The translations under genes were made by a program, and so were the position numbers. This document shows positions 1 through 12,300 of a stretch of DNA of 64,000 bases, piece after piece (the stretch's first letter is position 1; the number at the start of each line of letters is the position of its first letter). The notes beneath the pieces were generated by a model. The model was not told where the DNA came from. It was given only the letters and a program-made list of their open reading frames with translations, and made no database searches. Where the stretch lies: contig OZ025207.1 of assembly GCA_964019055.1 (NCBI GenBank), forward strand, positions 24,647,617 through 24,711,616. Reading direction: 5' to 3'. Source of the stretch: Anthopleura xanthogrammica (taxonomy: Eukaryota > Cnidaria > Anthozoa > Actiniaria > Actiniidae).

Positions 1-1048
1 CACCAGTAATATTATCAGTTATGTTGACATCAGCACCAGCATTAATCAATGCACGACCCACACTTTCGTTGTTACTTTGAGAGACAGCACAAAACAAAGC
101 AGTTTGGTCACCATCATCAGTTATGTTGACATCAGCACCAGCATCAATCAGTGCACGAACCACACTCTCGTTGTTACTTTGTTCGACAGCAAAAAACAAA
201 GCAGTTCGGCCATACCTATCATTTATGTTGAGATCAGTACCAGCATCAATCAATGCACGAACCACACTCTCGTTGTTACTTTCTTGGACAGCATAAAACA
301 ATGCAGTTTCGCCATGATCATCAGTTTTGTGGACATCAGCACCAGCATCAATCAATGCACGAACCACACTCTCGTTGTTACTTTGTTCGACAGCAAAAAA
401 CAAAGCAGTTCGGCCATACCTATCATTTATGTTGACATCAGCACCAGCATCAATCAATGCACGACCCACACTTTCGTTGTTACTTTGAGATACAGCAAGA
501 AATAAAGCACTTTGACCAACCCTATCAGTTATGTTGACATCAGCACCAGCATCAATCAATGCACGAACCACACTTTCGTTGTTACTTTGAGAGACAGCAT
601 AAAACAAAGCAGTTTCGCCATCATCAGTTATGTCAACATCAGTGCCAGCATCAATCAATGCACGAACCACACTCTCGTTGTTACTTTCTTGGACAGCATG
701 AAACAAAGCAGTTTGGCACTCATCATCAGTTATGTTGACATCAGCACCAGCATCAATCAATGCACGAACCACACTCTCGTTGTAACTTTCTTGGACAGCA
801 AAAAACAAAGAAGTTTTACCATACCTATCAGTTACGTTGACATCAGCGCCACCATAAATTAGTGCACGAACCACACACTCGTTATTACTTTTTCGGACAG
901 CATAAAACAAAGCAGTTTGGCCATCATCATTATTTATGTTAACATCAGCACCAGCATCAATCAATGCTCGGGTCTCGTTCTCGTCTCTTTGGATGACGGC
1001 ACGCAACAAAAGATCAAACGTTTCACTAGTGTTGTTATCAGTAGTCAT
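1..1048 (-). CDS. RNase L-like ankyrin-kinase-KEN gene, unit 0, N-terminal part only
   Basis: The frame is open from an ATG at 1048 to the left edge, so only the first ~349 codons are in the window. It starts MTTDNNTSETFDLLLRAV, matching the start of units 1-3, then shows about ten ankyrin repeats of 33-34 residues with the consensus NNESVVRALIDAGADVNITD and G-x-TALFYAV. Kinase and KEN domains lie outside the window and are inferred only from the paralogues. Some repeats vary slightly (YGGADVNV, DAGTDVDI), but no stop or frameshift is seen. Upstream (1049-1459) is the spacer shared by all units; the adjacent TIMM21 copy found in units 1, 2 and 4 is missing and a BEL element lies there instead. 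Alternative: a generic ankyrin protein, but the shared start and spacer make a family member very likely. Confidence 0.85.
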   Translation of the reverse strand, partial: MTTDNNTSETFDLLLRAVIQRDENETRALIDAGADVNINNDDGQTALFYAVRKSNNECVVRALIYGGADVNVTDRYGKTSLFFAVQESYNESVVRALIDAGADVNITDDECQTALFHAVQESNNESVVRALIDAGTDVDITDDGETALFYAVSQSNNESVVRALIDAGADVNITDRVGQSALFLAVSQSNNESVGRALIDAGADVNINDRYGRTALFFAVEQSNNESVVRALIDAGADVHKTDDHGETALFYAVQESNNESVVRALIDAGTDLNINDRYGRTALFFAVEQSNNESVVRALIDAGADVNITDDGDQTALFCAVSQSNNESVGRALINAGADVNITDNITG

Positions 1049-1459
1049 GCTTTCATGTCAGAAGACTTGATGACCAACTGTAATATGCTGTTAAAGTATA
1101 TTTTCTATTTCAGTGTCATAAAAAGGATTCATGTCCAACTGCTGTTTACTGGATTCAAGCCAAGTGTTTGTTTGTCATAGGTATTCCACATCTTGAGCAA
1201 AATCTCAGCTTTTCATCTCAATTCATTGGTTCAACTTACGATAAATCCGTCATATACAAGGAAATCTTTGTTCTTTCACGATATTTTCGTTCATTTATAG
1301 TCTTACCGTCGTGATAGAAGTGTTTCTTTGCAGATCTCTTGGCCTTCGTTATTCAATGCAGCACATTGTAGTCACATATCGATCGTTGATATCACTTGAA
1401 CATCACTGTACCTATCAGAACGATTGTACTAAGACAAGATTACAGTAGATCTAACCACG
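1049..1459. promoter_or_regulatory. 5' flank of unit 0, left half of the bidirectional spacer
   Basis: This stretch aligns by eye with the sequence upstream of units 1-4, from the block just before the ATG to the conserved GATCTAACCACG at its right end, where the BEL LTR begins abruptly. In the other units it leads on to TIMM21 on the plus strand. It should hold the promoter of the minus-strand gene; no TATA box is assigned with confidence. Confidence 0.5.
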
Positions 1460-1745
1460 TGTATGGTTTGGGACCCAAGGAGTTAGCTATAGCGCAGTAG
1501 AATATCACACCATGTTGATCTTTTCGTAACTAACTGATTTAATGTTCACAATCAACTCCTTAAATAGTATTGACAAGTCTCTTGAGTCTCTCGAGTATTA
1601 TATAACGATTATGTAATCTATATTAAAGTTATTTGTGTTCCTTTGTTAGTAATTGACTATTTATTAATCTCTTAGCTTATTGTCCGTATCTAGTAGGTGG
1701 TTTTATTGTTCTTCCTCTCCTTGTTATAATACGCGGATCTGTACA
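1460..1745 (-). repeat. 3' LTR of the BEL element
   Basis: 286 bp, beginning TGTATGG and ending CTGTACA on the plus strand. It carries a 5-bp insertion relative to the other LTR. The pol frame terminates inside this LTR at 1677-1679. Confidence 0.92.
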
Positions 1746-4700
1746 TCCTCCCCCTTGGACGAGCTTGGATGTTTGTGACTTGGATGGTCTTAATGTTTGG
1801 TAAGCTGCGAAACTTGGATGATCTTGCGGCTTGGTTGTGGAACTTGGACGATCTTGCGGCTTGGGTGTGGAACTTGGACGATCTCGCAGCTTGGATGTGG
1901 AACTTGGACGATCTCGCAGCTTGGTTGTGGAACTTGGATGATCTCGCAGCTTGGCTGTGGAACTTGGACGATCTCGCAGCTTGGTTGTGGAACTTGGACG
2001 ATCTCGCAGCTTGGCTGTGGAACTTGGACGATCTCGCAGCTTGGCTGTGGAACTTGGATGATCTCGCAGCTTGGCTGTGGAACTTGGACGATCTCGCAGC
2101 TTGGTTGTGGAACTTGGATGATCTCGTAGCTTGGCTGTGGAACTTGGATGATCTCGCAGCTTGACTGTGGAACTTGGATGATCTTTGAAAGCTTCTAGTA
2201 AGTGAAGTCGTTGAACTGGTCTGTTTACCAGTCCCTTTTTCGTCAATACTTTAACAGTTCTAATTCAACCATCGGTTCCAGGGAACGTTTGGACGACTTT
2301 TCCAATCTTCCATTTCCCTCTAGGAATATTGTCATCTGTAATCAACACAATATCCTTTTCTTTAAGGGGGTTCATCTCTTGTGTCCACCGTTGTCTTACA
2401 GTAAGTGTTGGTAGATATTCACGCATCCAGCGAGTCCAAAAGTGGTTAAGCAGTTGTTGCTGATAATAATAACGTTCGTTTAGGGAAACACTTCGAGTTG
2501 GCACTTCAGGTTCGCTACCAAGATCTCTTCCTATCGCAAGTAGGGCAGGTGTAATTATTTTCCCATCTCTGATGTCATCACCAATGTATGTGAGAGGTCT
2601 TGAATTGATTGTAGCTTCAATGCCTGTCAGGACTGTATACATCTCTGTGTATGTCAAAAGTGCCTTGCCCAATACTCTTCTTAATGGTTCTTTGATTTGG
2701 CGACATACTCGTTCCCAATGTCCTCCGCGGTGACTGGCTCTTTCCGTAATAAACTTCCATTGAACTTTGTCGTTGGCTAGACTGTTCACAACCTTTTCTG
2801 GGTCAATGCTTGCTTGTTTTGCCTTCTGTTTTGAGACCTTGAACACCTTGTCTGCTTTGTGGAATGTGGACTGGTTATCAGAGCGTACGATTCTTGGTAC
2901 ACCACGTCTACTAACCATACGATGATAGGCTTGTAAGAACTCTTCCGTTGTCATGTTGTTTGTAAGCTCTAGATGAACTGCTCGCGTATCTTCGCACACG
3001 AATATACAAATGTAGGCTTTCACAAGGGATTTGTCTTCTCTTGTCTTTAGGTATAGAGGGCCAGTAAAATCCAGACCAATATTCGTAAATGGAGGAACGA
3101 TCTGTACTCGGTCTGCAGGTAAAGGGGCCATCTTCTGCTCGACTGGCTTTGTTTTCAGGTGTTGACAAATTAGACACTTGCGCAGTACTCGTTTAACCTC
3201 TCTCCTTCCTTGTGTTATCCAGAATCGTTGACGGACAATGCTGAGAGTAGTTTCAGGTCCAGCGTGATTGGCTTTACAATGGACATCTAATATGACCTTT
3301 TCTGTAACATTACACTTGTGAGGCATTATTACTTGGTGTTTGGCTTCTTCTGAGATGGACGCGAACTCTAATCTTCCACCAACAACCAGTAGACCGTTGT
3401 CATCATTCATTTGTGGGTCTAGCTTAGCGATACTGCTTGACTTGCTCACTTGATTTCCTTGTTGAAGTGCTCGTAGTTCGTCTTGAAAGGCATTTTGTTG
3501 TATTCCTTTCAGTAAAGAGTGCTCTGCATCCTTGACCTCATCTCCGGTGAGATATCCCAGCTTTGGTTTCTTGTGTAGTCTTTTCCACTTCAACAACCAT
3601 GCGGTGACACGAACTAACTTCTGCCAGCTCTCGTAGCGCTCTTCTAAGCATACTTCGGTGCTGCTTGTCATGGTAATTGAAGTTTTCTTGGCTTCGATAA
3701 GTAATTCTTCAGTTGTCTTCAAATCTTCAAGCTTTGGAACTGTAAGTAGTTTATCTGGCCATTCATTAAAATCACGTGATAGCCAATCTGGACCATTCCA
3801 CCATGTCTTGTCAGCAATCAGTTGTGGTAATGGCTCTCCACGTGTCAGTAAATCTGCAGGGTTCTGTGCTCCAGGACAGTACTGCCATTGCGATGGTGGA
3901 ACATTTTCCTTGATTTCTTGTACACGATTGGCCACGAACACCTTCCACTTCTGGCTAGATTGTCTAATCCACGCGAGAACAACTTGAGAGTCTGTCCAGC
4001 ACTTCACTTGTGTAACGGTTGTAGTTATAGACTCCAGTATTAACTTCATAATTCTTGAGAGAATTAATGCGCCAAGTAATTCCAATCTTGGAAGAGTGAC
4101 TTGCTTTGTTGGCGCGACTTTGCTCTTTGACAGCATAAGGTGTGTTTGAACATTACCACTAACATCTTTGCATCTTACGTAGACAGCTGCACCGTAAGCC
4201 TTTAAACTTGCATCACAAAATCCATGTAGTTCAAATTCAGTCACATCATCTAGTTCAGCAAACGGACACCGTGGTACTTGCAGCTGTTGTAGATACTTCA
4301 GTTCTTCTTTCCAACTCTTCCATTCAACTTTGGTTTCTTCATCAAGTGACTCATCCCATTGAATACCTTTAGACCAAAGTTCTTGAAACATCATCTTTGT
4401 TCTGATTGTAAAAGGACCAAGTAAGCCAAGAGGGTCAAACAACCTTGACGCTGTACTAATAAGGCTTCTCTTCGTCGTTTCATCTTCGGCATTAAGTAAT
4501 GTTTCACCTTGGTTGAATTTGAACGTATCTCCTCTAGTAATCCAGGCAATGCCAAGTACTTTAAGCGGCTCTTCTTTGCTTTCAACTTGAACTAACGGTG
4601 CTGTTCCTCTTAGATCAGGGTCTATGAGATCGCGTAGTTCTTGTGAGTTGGTGTACCATTTTACGAGTTGAAATCCACCAGTCTTCATTAAAGAACATAG

Positions 4701-7700
4701 GTCTTTGTGCAATACATAGGCTTTGTTAACATCATCTGCACCAGTTAAAAGATCATCTACATACATGTTTTCTAGTACTTCTTTGGATGCATCTGGATAC
4801 TTTTCTGTGTTGATTGAACAGTGATGTTGGACTGTTGCGATGGCTTGAAATGGACTGCTAACAACTCCAAACGTAACTCTTGTCATACAGTAGACCTTTG
4901 GATCTTCATCAGTACCTTCTCTCCACAAAAAACGATGACAGTTTTGGTCTTTTGCTGCTAGCTTGATCTGAAGAAACATCTTCTTGATATCAGACATCAT
5001 GGCGATTCTGTGCAATCGGAAACGAAGCAAGATGGACAATAAGTTGGGTTGAAGTGCAGGACCAGGTAGCAAACAGTCATTCAGTGAAATGCCATCTTGA
5101 TTTCTTGCCGAAGCATCAAAGACCACTCTGCACTTTGTTGTTGTCCTGTCTTCACGAATAACAGGGTGATGCGGCAAATAGAAGACTGGCTGTTGCACTT
5201 CATCATCTTTGTTGATTTCTCTTGCGTGACCATCGTCTAGATATTTCTGCATGGCTTCTTTGTACATTTTTTCTTTGTTCTTGTCTTTACGCAGTGATTC
5301 TTCGATCTTTATCATCCTTTTTAGGGCTTGTTGGTAATTTATCTTCAACTTTGGACATTCAGAACGCCATGGTAAACCGACCTCATAATGTTCACCGTCA
5401 TATTCAACCGTGGACTGGAACTGTTGTAGAGCATGTTGTTCTTCACCAGTAATTTCCCTCTTCTCTTTGCTGTCTGTAATGCCAATTGACTCGAGTTCCC
5501 AGAATTTCTTGATGGTTGTATTGACGTCTTTGTATACATCTTCTTCGATCTTCACAACTGTCAAGTTAGAGATAGACTTGCGTTTAACGTCTTCGTTTGG
5601 CGCTTCTTCGATGCAGCCAGTCAGCATCCAACCAAAAATTGAATTGACAGCGAATGGAGCAGACGCACCGCCCTTTCTTACACCGTCCAGTATCACTTGG
5701 CCCCATTGGTCGGCTCCTATTAACACATCAATAGTTGAGGAATTACGAGGAAATTCGTCGGCTAGATGAAGACCCTCGAGGTGTTTATACCTGCTGACGT
5801 CAAGTTGCACTTGGTCAAGAGGCGTACACACTGTATTTACAGACCATGCTGAGAGGTTTACTCGACTTGTACTGCCAGTGTGAGTGGAGACTTGGAATTT
5901 CACGTTTTTCACCTTTGTTGTTCGTGTCTGTCCACCATGCATGTAGATCGTCATCGACGTAAATGGACCATTCGTCTTGAGACCAAGAGCGTCAGCAACT
6001 TCCGATCTAATGTATGAGTGGTCACTACCAGAATCAACCAATATACGTACACTAACTTCTCTGCCGTTTGCATGTATCTTTGCTAGTGCGGTTGGTAATA
6101 ATCTGGTTGTTTTACTCCTATTGGCCATGAACGTACTCGTCTGCAAACCGGTATGGGCTTTAATCTGTTCATTTGCGTCTTGCTTCTCTTTGGTATCTGG
6201 CGGTATTCTGTGCAATAGAACGTGATGTTTCCTTCTGCAACCGTCAATTAAACATCCGGGTCTTTTACACGTTGAACTGCTGTGGTGGGGTCCGGTAGGG
6301 AGAAGACAATTGAAACACAGCCTTTTTTCCTTTACGATCTCCCATCTCTCTTGTACTGACTTCCTTAGAATCTTATAACATTTGGATGGTTCATGATGGT
6401 TTTCACAGAACGGACATTCGCTTCTTGGGCCGTTGTCTTTAGCGCTGGTATTTAGTGTTATTCCTGAGTAACCTCCAGATCTTTCATTGCGGTGATAACT
6501 ACCTTTGATGTTCTGCTCTTCTTTGGCACGTGTTTTGGGCGTGACGCCTGCTGCTTCCGACGCTTCCTCAGACATGACGTGGGCTCGTAGAAAATTGAAG
6601 AAATACTCAACCGTCACTTTCTTGTCATCTTCTTCACTTTCGAGCTTAGACAGTTCAAATTCCCATTTCTTTCTTACGACCTGTGGTAACTTAGACTGCA
6701 AAATAGGAACAATAATGCGGTTGCAAATTTTAAGGTTAGGCTCGTATGCTTCTAGAGTGTGGTAGCGATTAATTAAAGTATCGTGTAAGTATCGTAGTGA
6801 ACTTGCGCTTATAAAGTTTTTCTTCTCGACGTTTAGTAGGGCGTCTACTAAATGTTCAATTATAATGCGCTTTCTTCCATACCTCTGTTTCAAAACTTCA
6901 ATAGCTCTTAGATAGTTTTGGCTTGTCACTTCGACGTATTCAATCGCACGTTTGGCTGCACCGCCCACATACATTAAAAGGTAATTGAACCGTTCTCTAT
7001 CCCCAAGGGAATTGTTTTCATGAATACATGCGTTAAATTGGTCCCACCAAGTAATCCACTCTAAAATGTCTCCATTAAATACGGGTAATGTAAATTTTGG
7101 CAGACGTAAATGGCTAACTCCAGAACAAAACTTATGGTCATGGTTATCAGCTTTTGACTTAGACGACTTTGAATCGCTTTCATGCTCTCTCGTGGCTTGC
7201 TTTGAATTAATATAACTTTCTCCTTTGCTTGAGATATGTAAAATATCCTGTTCAAATTTAGTCCAATTCTTGATTAAAATTTCGACTTCAGATTCATCGT
7301 ATAACATTGTGATAATTTCTTGGACTGTATTGCCATAATTTTCCTCCAAATTATTCAGGCGACGTAATGTACTTTGCATTTCAATACAGGCATTAGCTTG
7401 CTTTTCTAATTGCTCGATTTCTCCAAAAATCATTTCAATACGTGTGCCAAATAACTTCAACTTTCGCTTTAACTTGAAAACTTGCGATGAACTTTCTTCA
7501 AATTGATTTAACGATTCACTTAGGTTAAGATCAGGTACTTCACTTTGATGCCGATTTTGAGCACTGGCGCCGATAAACAACATTAATTGCTTATTTAATT
7601 TCTCAAAATGTGTTGTTAGTTTCTCATCAATTGCTTTTTCCTTCTCTCTCTCGTTCTCCTGTACTCTCTTAAGTTGATCTTCTACTGTCGTTCTAAATTC

Positions 7701-7706
7701 TTTCAT
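1677..7706 (-). CDS. BEL/Pao gag-pol polyprotein with one in-frame stop near the C-terminus
   Basis: The frame from ATG 7706 runs 1813 codons to a TGA at 2265-2267, then stays open in the same frame to TAA at 1677. The second part begins IRTVKVLTKKGLVNRPVQRL and ends in RTIKPPTRYGQ, as BEL polyproteins do, so the TGA looks like a point lesion or readthrough site. Domains in order: coiled N-terminus; gag-like DUF1759 (LPKFTLPVFNGDILEW); Cys/His knuckles (CPFCENHHEPSKC; CFNCLLPTGPHH); aspartic protease (VDSGSDHSYI); reverse transcriptase (RVVFDASAR, MYVDDLL); RNase H (HGFCDAS, CWTDSQVV); integrase zinc-binding region and DDE core (GLDFTGP, RSDNQSTF, GHWERV). After the stop come about twelve 10-residue repeats, KLRD(H/R)PSST. 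It replicates the element and is not a host gene. Confidence 0.92.
1746..1756 (-). other. Polypurine tract of the BEL element
   Basis: On the minus strand AAGGGGGAGGA lies immediately before the TGTACA start of the 3' LTR, the expected position for the plus-strand priming site of an LTR element. Confidence 0.75.
1809..2190 (-). repeat. 30-bp minisatellite in the 3' end of BEL pol
   Basis: About twelve tandem copies of a 30-bp unit encode the decapeptide (H/R)PSST(A/T)KLRD in the pol frame. The unit length keeps the frame open on minus, and the plus strand also stays open. It lies between the integrase C-terminus and the final RTIKPPTRYGQ segment. Confidence 0.9.
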
Positions 7707-7752
7707 CTGCCGTTCTACAGAATTTGTGTTTACTTCTTTAGGAGTAGAGCGA

Positions 7753-7917
7753 TTAACTGGAGTAGAAAACGAGGCGGCAATTAAGGGATTTTAACTTAAC
7801 TAACCTTTTAATTAATTCCGCTCGGGTACCAATTGCCGAAGCGCCTTGGGCTTCCAACTCATTTCGGATATCGGCCGTGGCCATTCTTTGTATTGTCGCA
7901 GACACATCGTGGGCCAT
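7753..7917 (-). CDS. Small SAP-motif ORF in the BEL leader
   Basis: A 54-codon frame begins MAHDVSATIQRMATADIRNE and continues LEAQGASAIGTRAELIKRLV. The pattern ADIRNELEAQGASAIGTRAELIKRL resembles the SAP helix-turn-helix motif that binds AT-rich DNA. It lies between the 5' LTR and the main ORF. A GTTAGT-type donor near its end and AG acceptors just before the pol ATG would allow it to be spliced in front of pol, which is an inference. It could also be a chance frame. Confidence 0.45.
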   Translation of the reverse strand: MAHDVSATIQRMATADIRNELEAQGASAIGTRAELIKRLVKLKSLNCRLVFYSS

Positions 7918-8109
7918 CCTTAATTGATCGATTCTTGAGCTTGACTTGAAAATGTAGACTTCTTTACATACTTGATATACTTGACTTCTTTATATCTTAA
8001 ACTTTCAACTAGTTGAATAACTTGTAGACTTGAATTCTTGACATGTCTTTAAACTTGAATAAACTTGACTTGAAACTTGAAACTTGGGCCTTAACCTTGA
8101 TCGATTCTA

Positions 8110-8127
8110 ACCTTGCTCTGCTACCAA
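8110..8127 (-). other. Primer-binding site, complementary to initiator tRNA-Met
   Basis: Next to the 5' LTR the minus strand reads TTGGTAGCAGAGCAAGG. TGGTAGCAGAG matches the complement of the 3' end of eukaryotic initiator tRNA-Met (ending CTCTGCTACCA). The match stops after about 11 bases, so the assignment is likely but not certain. Confidence 0.65.
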
Positions 8128-8408
8128 TGTATGGTTTGGGACCCAAGGAGTTAGCTATAGCGCAGTAGAATATCACACCATGTTGATCTTTTCGTAACTA
8201 ACTGATTTAATGTTCACAATCAACTCCTTAAATAGTATTGACAAGTCTCTTGAGTCTCTCGAGTATTATATAACGATTATGTAATCTATATTAAAGTTAT
8301 TCGTGTTCCTTTGTTAGTAATTGACTATTTATTAATCTCTTATTGTCCGTATCTAGTAGGTGGTTTTATTGTTCTTCCTCTCCTTGTTATAATACGCGGA
8401 TCTGTACA
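8128..8408 (-). repeat. 5' LTR of the BEL element
   Basis: 281 bp with the same TGTATGG...CTGTACA ends as the 1460-1745 copy. It lacks the 5-bp insertion and has C where the other has T in TTATTCGTG. It should hold the element promoter on the minus strand. Confidence 0.92.
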
Positions 8409-9311
8409 GTGAGTACTAAAGTTGTTTCACTCTAAATAAATGAACATCAGCTTTTTCCTATTTTTCAGCTCCTTTTTCTCTTCATTTTCCTTTTCATCTA
8501 ATATGTACACTATCTTAAGAAGTAATTTAGGGACTGACCATTAATTAGAGGGGGAAAGGGATGGTGCAAATGGGTGAGGGTCATTATTTTTCATGCAAAC
8601 TCAAAGTGGAGGGTCACAAAATTGTGCAAGCCTTTAAATGGGGGGTGGGGGATTGTGGGGGTCAAGAATTTCTCTGCTGCACAAAAGGGGGGAACTTTTT
8701 AAAGATATGCAGATCAATAGTAAAATACACCAACCCTCCCCCTCTAATATGACCAGTACGTTGTGAAAAAAGGAACAAAGTTTTCGTTCATGTCCTTTAA
8801 GTTTATCCTACTGATTGATACTCCTCCCCTCCCCTACTAAATCAATTATCAATGGTCCTTTAATACCAGTGTTTGTAGATAGTTGATAACAATTTTGTGT
8901 TGTACAGTGTCTCCTGTGTCCCTGTGGCATTGGTACCTTGACACACAGTACATGATAATCATCACCTGGAGAAAAGAAAAGAAACCAACGACGATTACTT
9001 CTAGTAGAATGGTTTCTTAAGTTACATTTGTTTCGTTTGATATTTGTATTGTATTCACTGTGACTTTTGAGAAATGAATTCAATAAAACATCTTGTAGTA
9101 ACAAAAAAAGTCAGTGGTACTGAACTTGATCACTTGCAGCACAAGCATAACAGTAAGCAGTGGTGTAGCGAGAGTACTCTTAGAGGTGGGATATATAAAG
9201 GGGAATATGTGCATTTTAGCGCACTTATAATATCATATTAATTATAATACAATTTATGAGGCCCTATGTAAAGTTGTTATTAATTAATCAAAACATCTTA
9301 CCTGTACCTTG
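8409..9311 (-). other. 3' flank of unit 1, with candidate 3' UTR exon
   Basis: This block matches the 3' flank of unit 4 from about 49056 onward and starts abruptly at the BEL LTR. It contains a MITE (8533-8757), one copy of the 94-bp repeat, and splice signals on minus: a donor CAG|GTAAGATG (exon end 9301, just after the stop) and a pyrimidine-rich acceptor TTTTCTCCAG (next exon starts 8965). These sites recur in all four complete 3' ends, so a short 3' UTR intron (8966-9300) is plausible. No poly(A) site is assigned. Confidence 0.45.
8533..8757. mobile_element. MITE with ACTGRTCAT terminal inverted repeats
   Basis: It starts ACTGACCATTAATTAGAGGG and ends in the inverted counterpart CCCCTCTAATATGACCAGT. 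Copies lie at the same place in units 2, 3 and 4, so it predates the duplications. It has no coding capacity. Confidence 0.7.
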
Positions 9312-12300
9312 TTACTTGTTCATCGCGTACTTGATTTCTTCTACTGTTTGATCCCATCCATGATCGGTCACAACCTTGTACACTTCCATCACAAGATGAG
9401 GGAAATATTCCAGAAACACGAAGTCTTCCAGTAACAATTTCTTGATTGGTGTTGGCCGTGTGGCTTCAGAGACGTGTGCGTAAGCATTTCGTATAAACCG
9501 CACTAACTCCACTACAGAGTGAGTATCGTAAGACCTTCTCCTTGGTGGAGTCATTTCAGCGTAGATAGGAGGCATGTTTTTATACCTGGGGTCATTCCAC
9601 TTCCCGTGCACGACTATGGTACTAAAGTTCTTCTCCAAGTCGGTCTCCACAGGAGTTAAGCCAGTTGATCTTCTTGCACGTGGGCATCCAAACACTGACT
9701 GGTTTCCAACAGCAATGAGAAGATTTACTTTTCTCTTCTTTGACCAGAACAATGGATGATCCAGACTTTCTGCTGCACATGAGCGTTTCTCTTTATCACA
9801 TTCGAGCATCCTTTGTACAAGGTGAGTAGCCTCTAGCTGAATAGATCTATCCCATCCTTCCAGGTTTCCATTCATGATGTTGGCTTCTGTTTCATGAGCA
9901 ATTTGATATTCTCCCTTACTGGCACAATCACTTGGAGAAAATGGGTGTTTTTGTCTTGATAGAATGTAAAAAAGAACAAGTCCACATGAAAACATGTCGG
10001 ATGCCTTGGAATGATCGTGAGTACCCATCAACACTTCTGGAGACATATAACACCTCGTTCCTGCATTAGTACCAAGCACTGTAGTTGTGATATTATCAAC
10101 GCAACGGCTGAGACCAAAGTCAGCAATTTTCAAACGTAGTTGAGGCTGGGTTTTATAAAGAATATTGCCAGGCTTCAGGTCGCGATGAATGATATCTTTC
10201 ACATGCAGAAACCTCAACCCCTTGACTAAATCTTCACAAAGTTGATTACTTTTTGTGGCGTCAAATGTCGAAGCATCAGTAAGGTACTCGTCAAGATTTC
10301 CTTCCATCAGTTCTAAAACGATGTATGAGAACTTGTCCTCTTCAAAGAAATTCAGATATCGAACAATTTGTTCGCAGTCTGCAAGAGCAGTGAGATTTGT
10401 AATCTCTCGTTTGTCTTCTGGTCGCTGCATACGTACTTTCTCAATGCGCTTGATGGCCACTTCTCTACCATCCTTTTCATTGATTCCAACAAAAACATGG
10501 CCAAATGAGCCACTTCCTATGTGTTCTTTGTGACACCAGAATTCCTCATGTATCACATCGCACTCTTGTCGTCTAGCAACTTTGGCCAATTTGACTTCAT
10601 ATTTCTTCGAAATAGAAGTCCACGGAATGAGTACAGAGACTGTGCTCAAATCTAAGGCTTTTGTGAGGAGTTCTTTAAGAGCATCAGAAGCGTCTGCCAT
10701 GTCCAGACAGGACTTGCCATCAGCTCCATACAAGCGAAGGATCTTAACGATTTCACAATGCACAGATGAGTTTTCAAACTTTGCTTCTATTGAATGGTCT
10801 GATGTGTCCATTCTTCTTTTCTTTGATTGAGGTTGTTCCTCATCACTTGTTTCATCATCTTCACTAGCTGACATTTCAGAAGCTGCAGAGGGAGACTTCT
10901 CTTCTACTTTGTTACCCAATACGCCAGTATCTATAATATTCCTACAGCAGAGACGAAGTGGTTCAGACGCAGTGGTGGAAATATCTTGGACAAGATTCGT
11001 TTTCCAATTTGTTCGTGTGGATTTGTCTTTACAGATAGCATTTAAAAGACCAACAGCCAATGTCTCGGACTGAGTATGACCCTCCTCACAAGCAACGTCA
11101 ACCAGAGCTTTGGCTAGAGCAAATTTCCCTTGTTTAATGAGAATACTTAAAACTGACTCACCATCGTTGTCAGCTGTCCATGGATCAAGTCCCTTGTCGA
11201 TGGCAGTTTTCCAAAATGATTTTGGGTCTTCTAACTCTGAAACATCTGCGTAAAGACCACCCTGATAACGACGAAATGACCATCTTTTGGCCGCCGCAAC
11301 AAGAGGTGCTGCTCCTGATGAATCGACATCGTTAGCGTTTGCTCCAGCATCAAGCAACAGCTTCACAGCTATCCAGGTACTGCACAAATGTAAAGGGGTT
11401 TTATCATCACCGTTTCTGTTATTCAGTTTTGCTCCACACTGCAAAATGTAGTTTAGTATTGTTTGTAAGAATTCCTCAAATGAAAGATCTCTAGTAACAT
11501 TACTGGTATAGTCTCGAGGTGATCGTAATTCTAGTGACGCCCAAAGGTGCAGTGGTGAATTGAGATCAGCATCACTTGCGTTAACAATTCCTCTCAGGTT
11601 TTTTACTGTAGCAGGTAAAAATATTCGCAAAAGTTTTATCGTTTCATGTAAGACATCTTGTTGTATTGTATCAGATAAGCGAAGTCCTTGCTGGAAAAGG
11701 TTTAGTATTAAATGATAAACAGTTTTTCCACTTTGAGATCTTTCTTCAATGCCAGATCTGTGTTTTGACAAAAATCTACACACTTCCACAAGGGTTTTTA
11801 CTGCTGATAGTTGATTTTCTTCTCGTAATAACTGCCCCACATCTCTAGAGAGACAAAACATAAGAGGTGTTTCGTTCTTATGGTTTCTCCAGTTAAATTG
11901 AACACCAAGTTTCTCCAGCTGAAGACAAATCTCCATCACGATGTCTTGAGGTACACCCATCAATGCTAAACGAGTCGCATAGTGAAGGGCTGTATTACCA
12001 TCTGAATCAACACTATTAGGATCGGCACCTAACTTAACCAATAGTTGTAAAGCTTCTGATACTCCTTCTCCATTTTTACATTTTACATTTATAAGCGCAA
12101 TCAGCTTTTCCATTTCCTCTTGATTGTCAATAAACTGACTAGCAAGTCCTAAGGCCCTAGTAATATGTGTTATTGTGCAGAAACTTATAAACTTAATCAA
12201 CCTTTCTATGAACAGCTCACTGACAGGAAACTTACAGAAAACTATGTTCAAAATTGCTTCAGCAAATGTTACCTTCTGTACTCCACATAACTCAAGCAGA

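Larger units (their letters stand above)
1460..8408 (-). mobile_element. BEL/Pao-family LTR retrotransposon, near full length
   Basis: Two near-identical direct LTRs (TG...CA) flank a pol gene read on the minus strand. In element orientation the order is 5' LTR (8128-8408), primer-binding site, leader with a small SAP-like frame, gag-pol ORF (7706 down to 1677 with one internal stop), polypurine tract and 3' LTR (1460-1745). The two LTRs differ by one substitution and one 5-bp indel as read here, so insertion or conversion is recent. The five bases flanking each side (CCACG and GTGAG) do not form a target-site duplication. The two flanks match different parts of the duplicated unit, which suggests rearrangement after insertion. 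Confidence 0.92.

Noticed and set aside
1..1048. CRISPR-like array of ~100-bp regular repeats
   Set aside because: The repeats are coding ankyrin units without constant repeats and unique spacers, in an animal genome.
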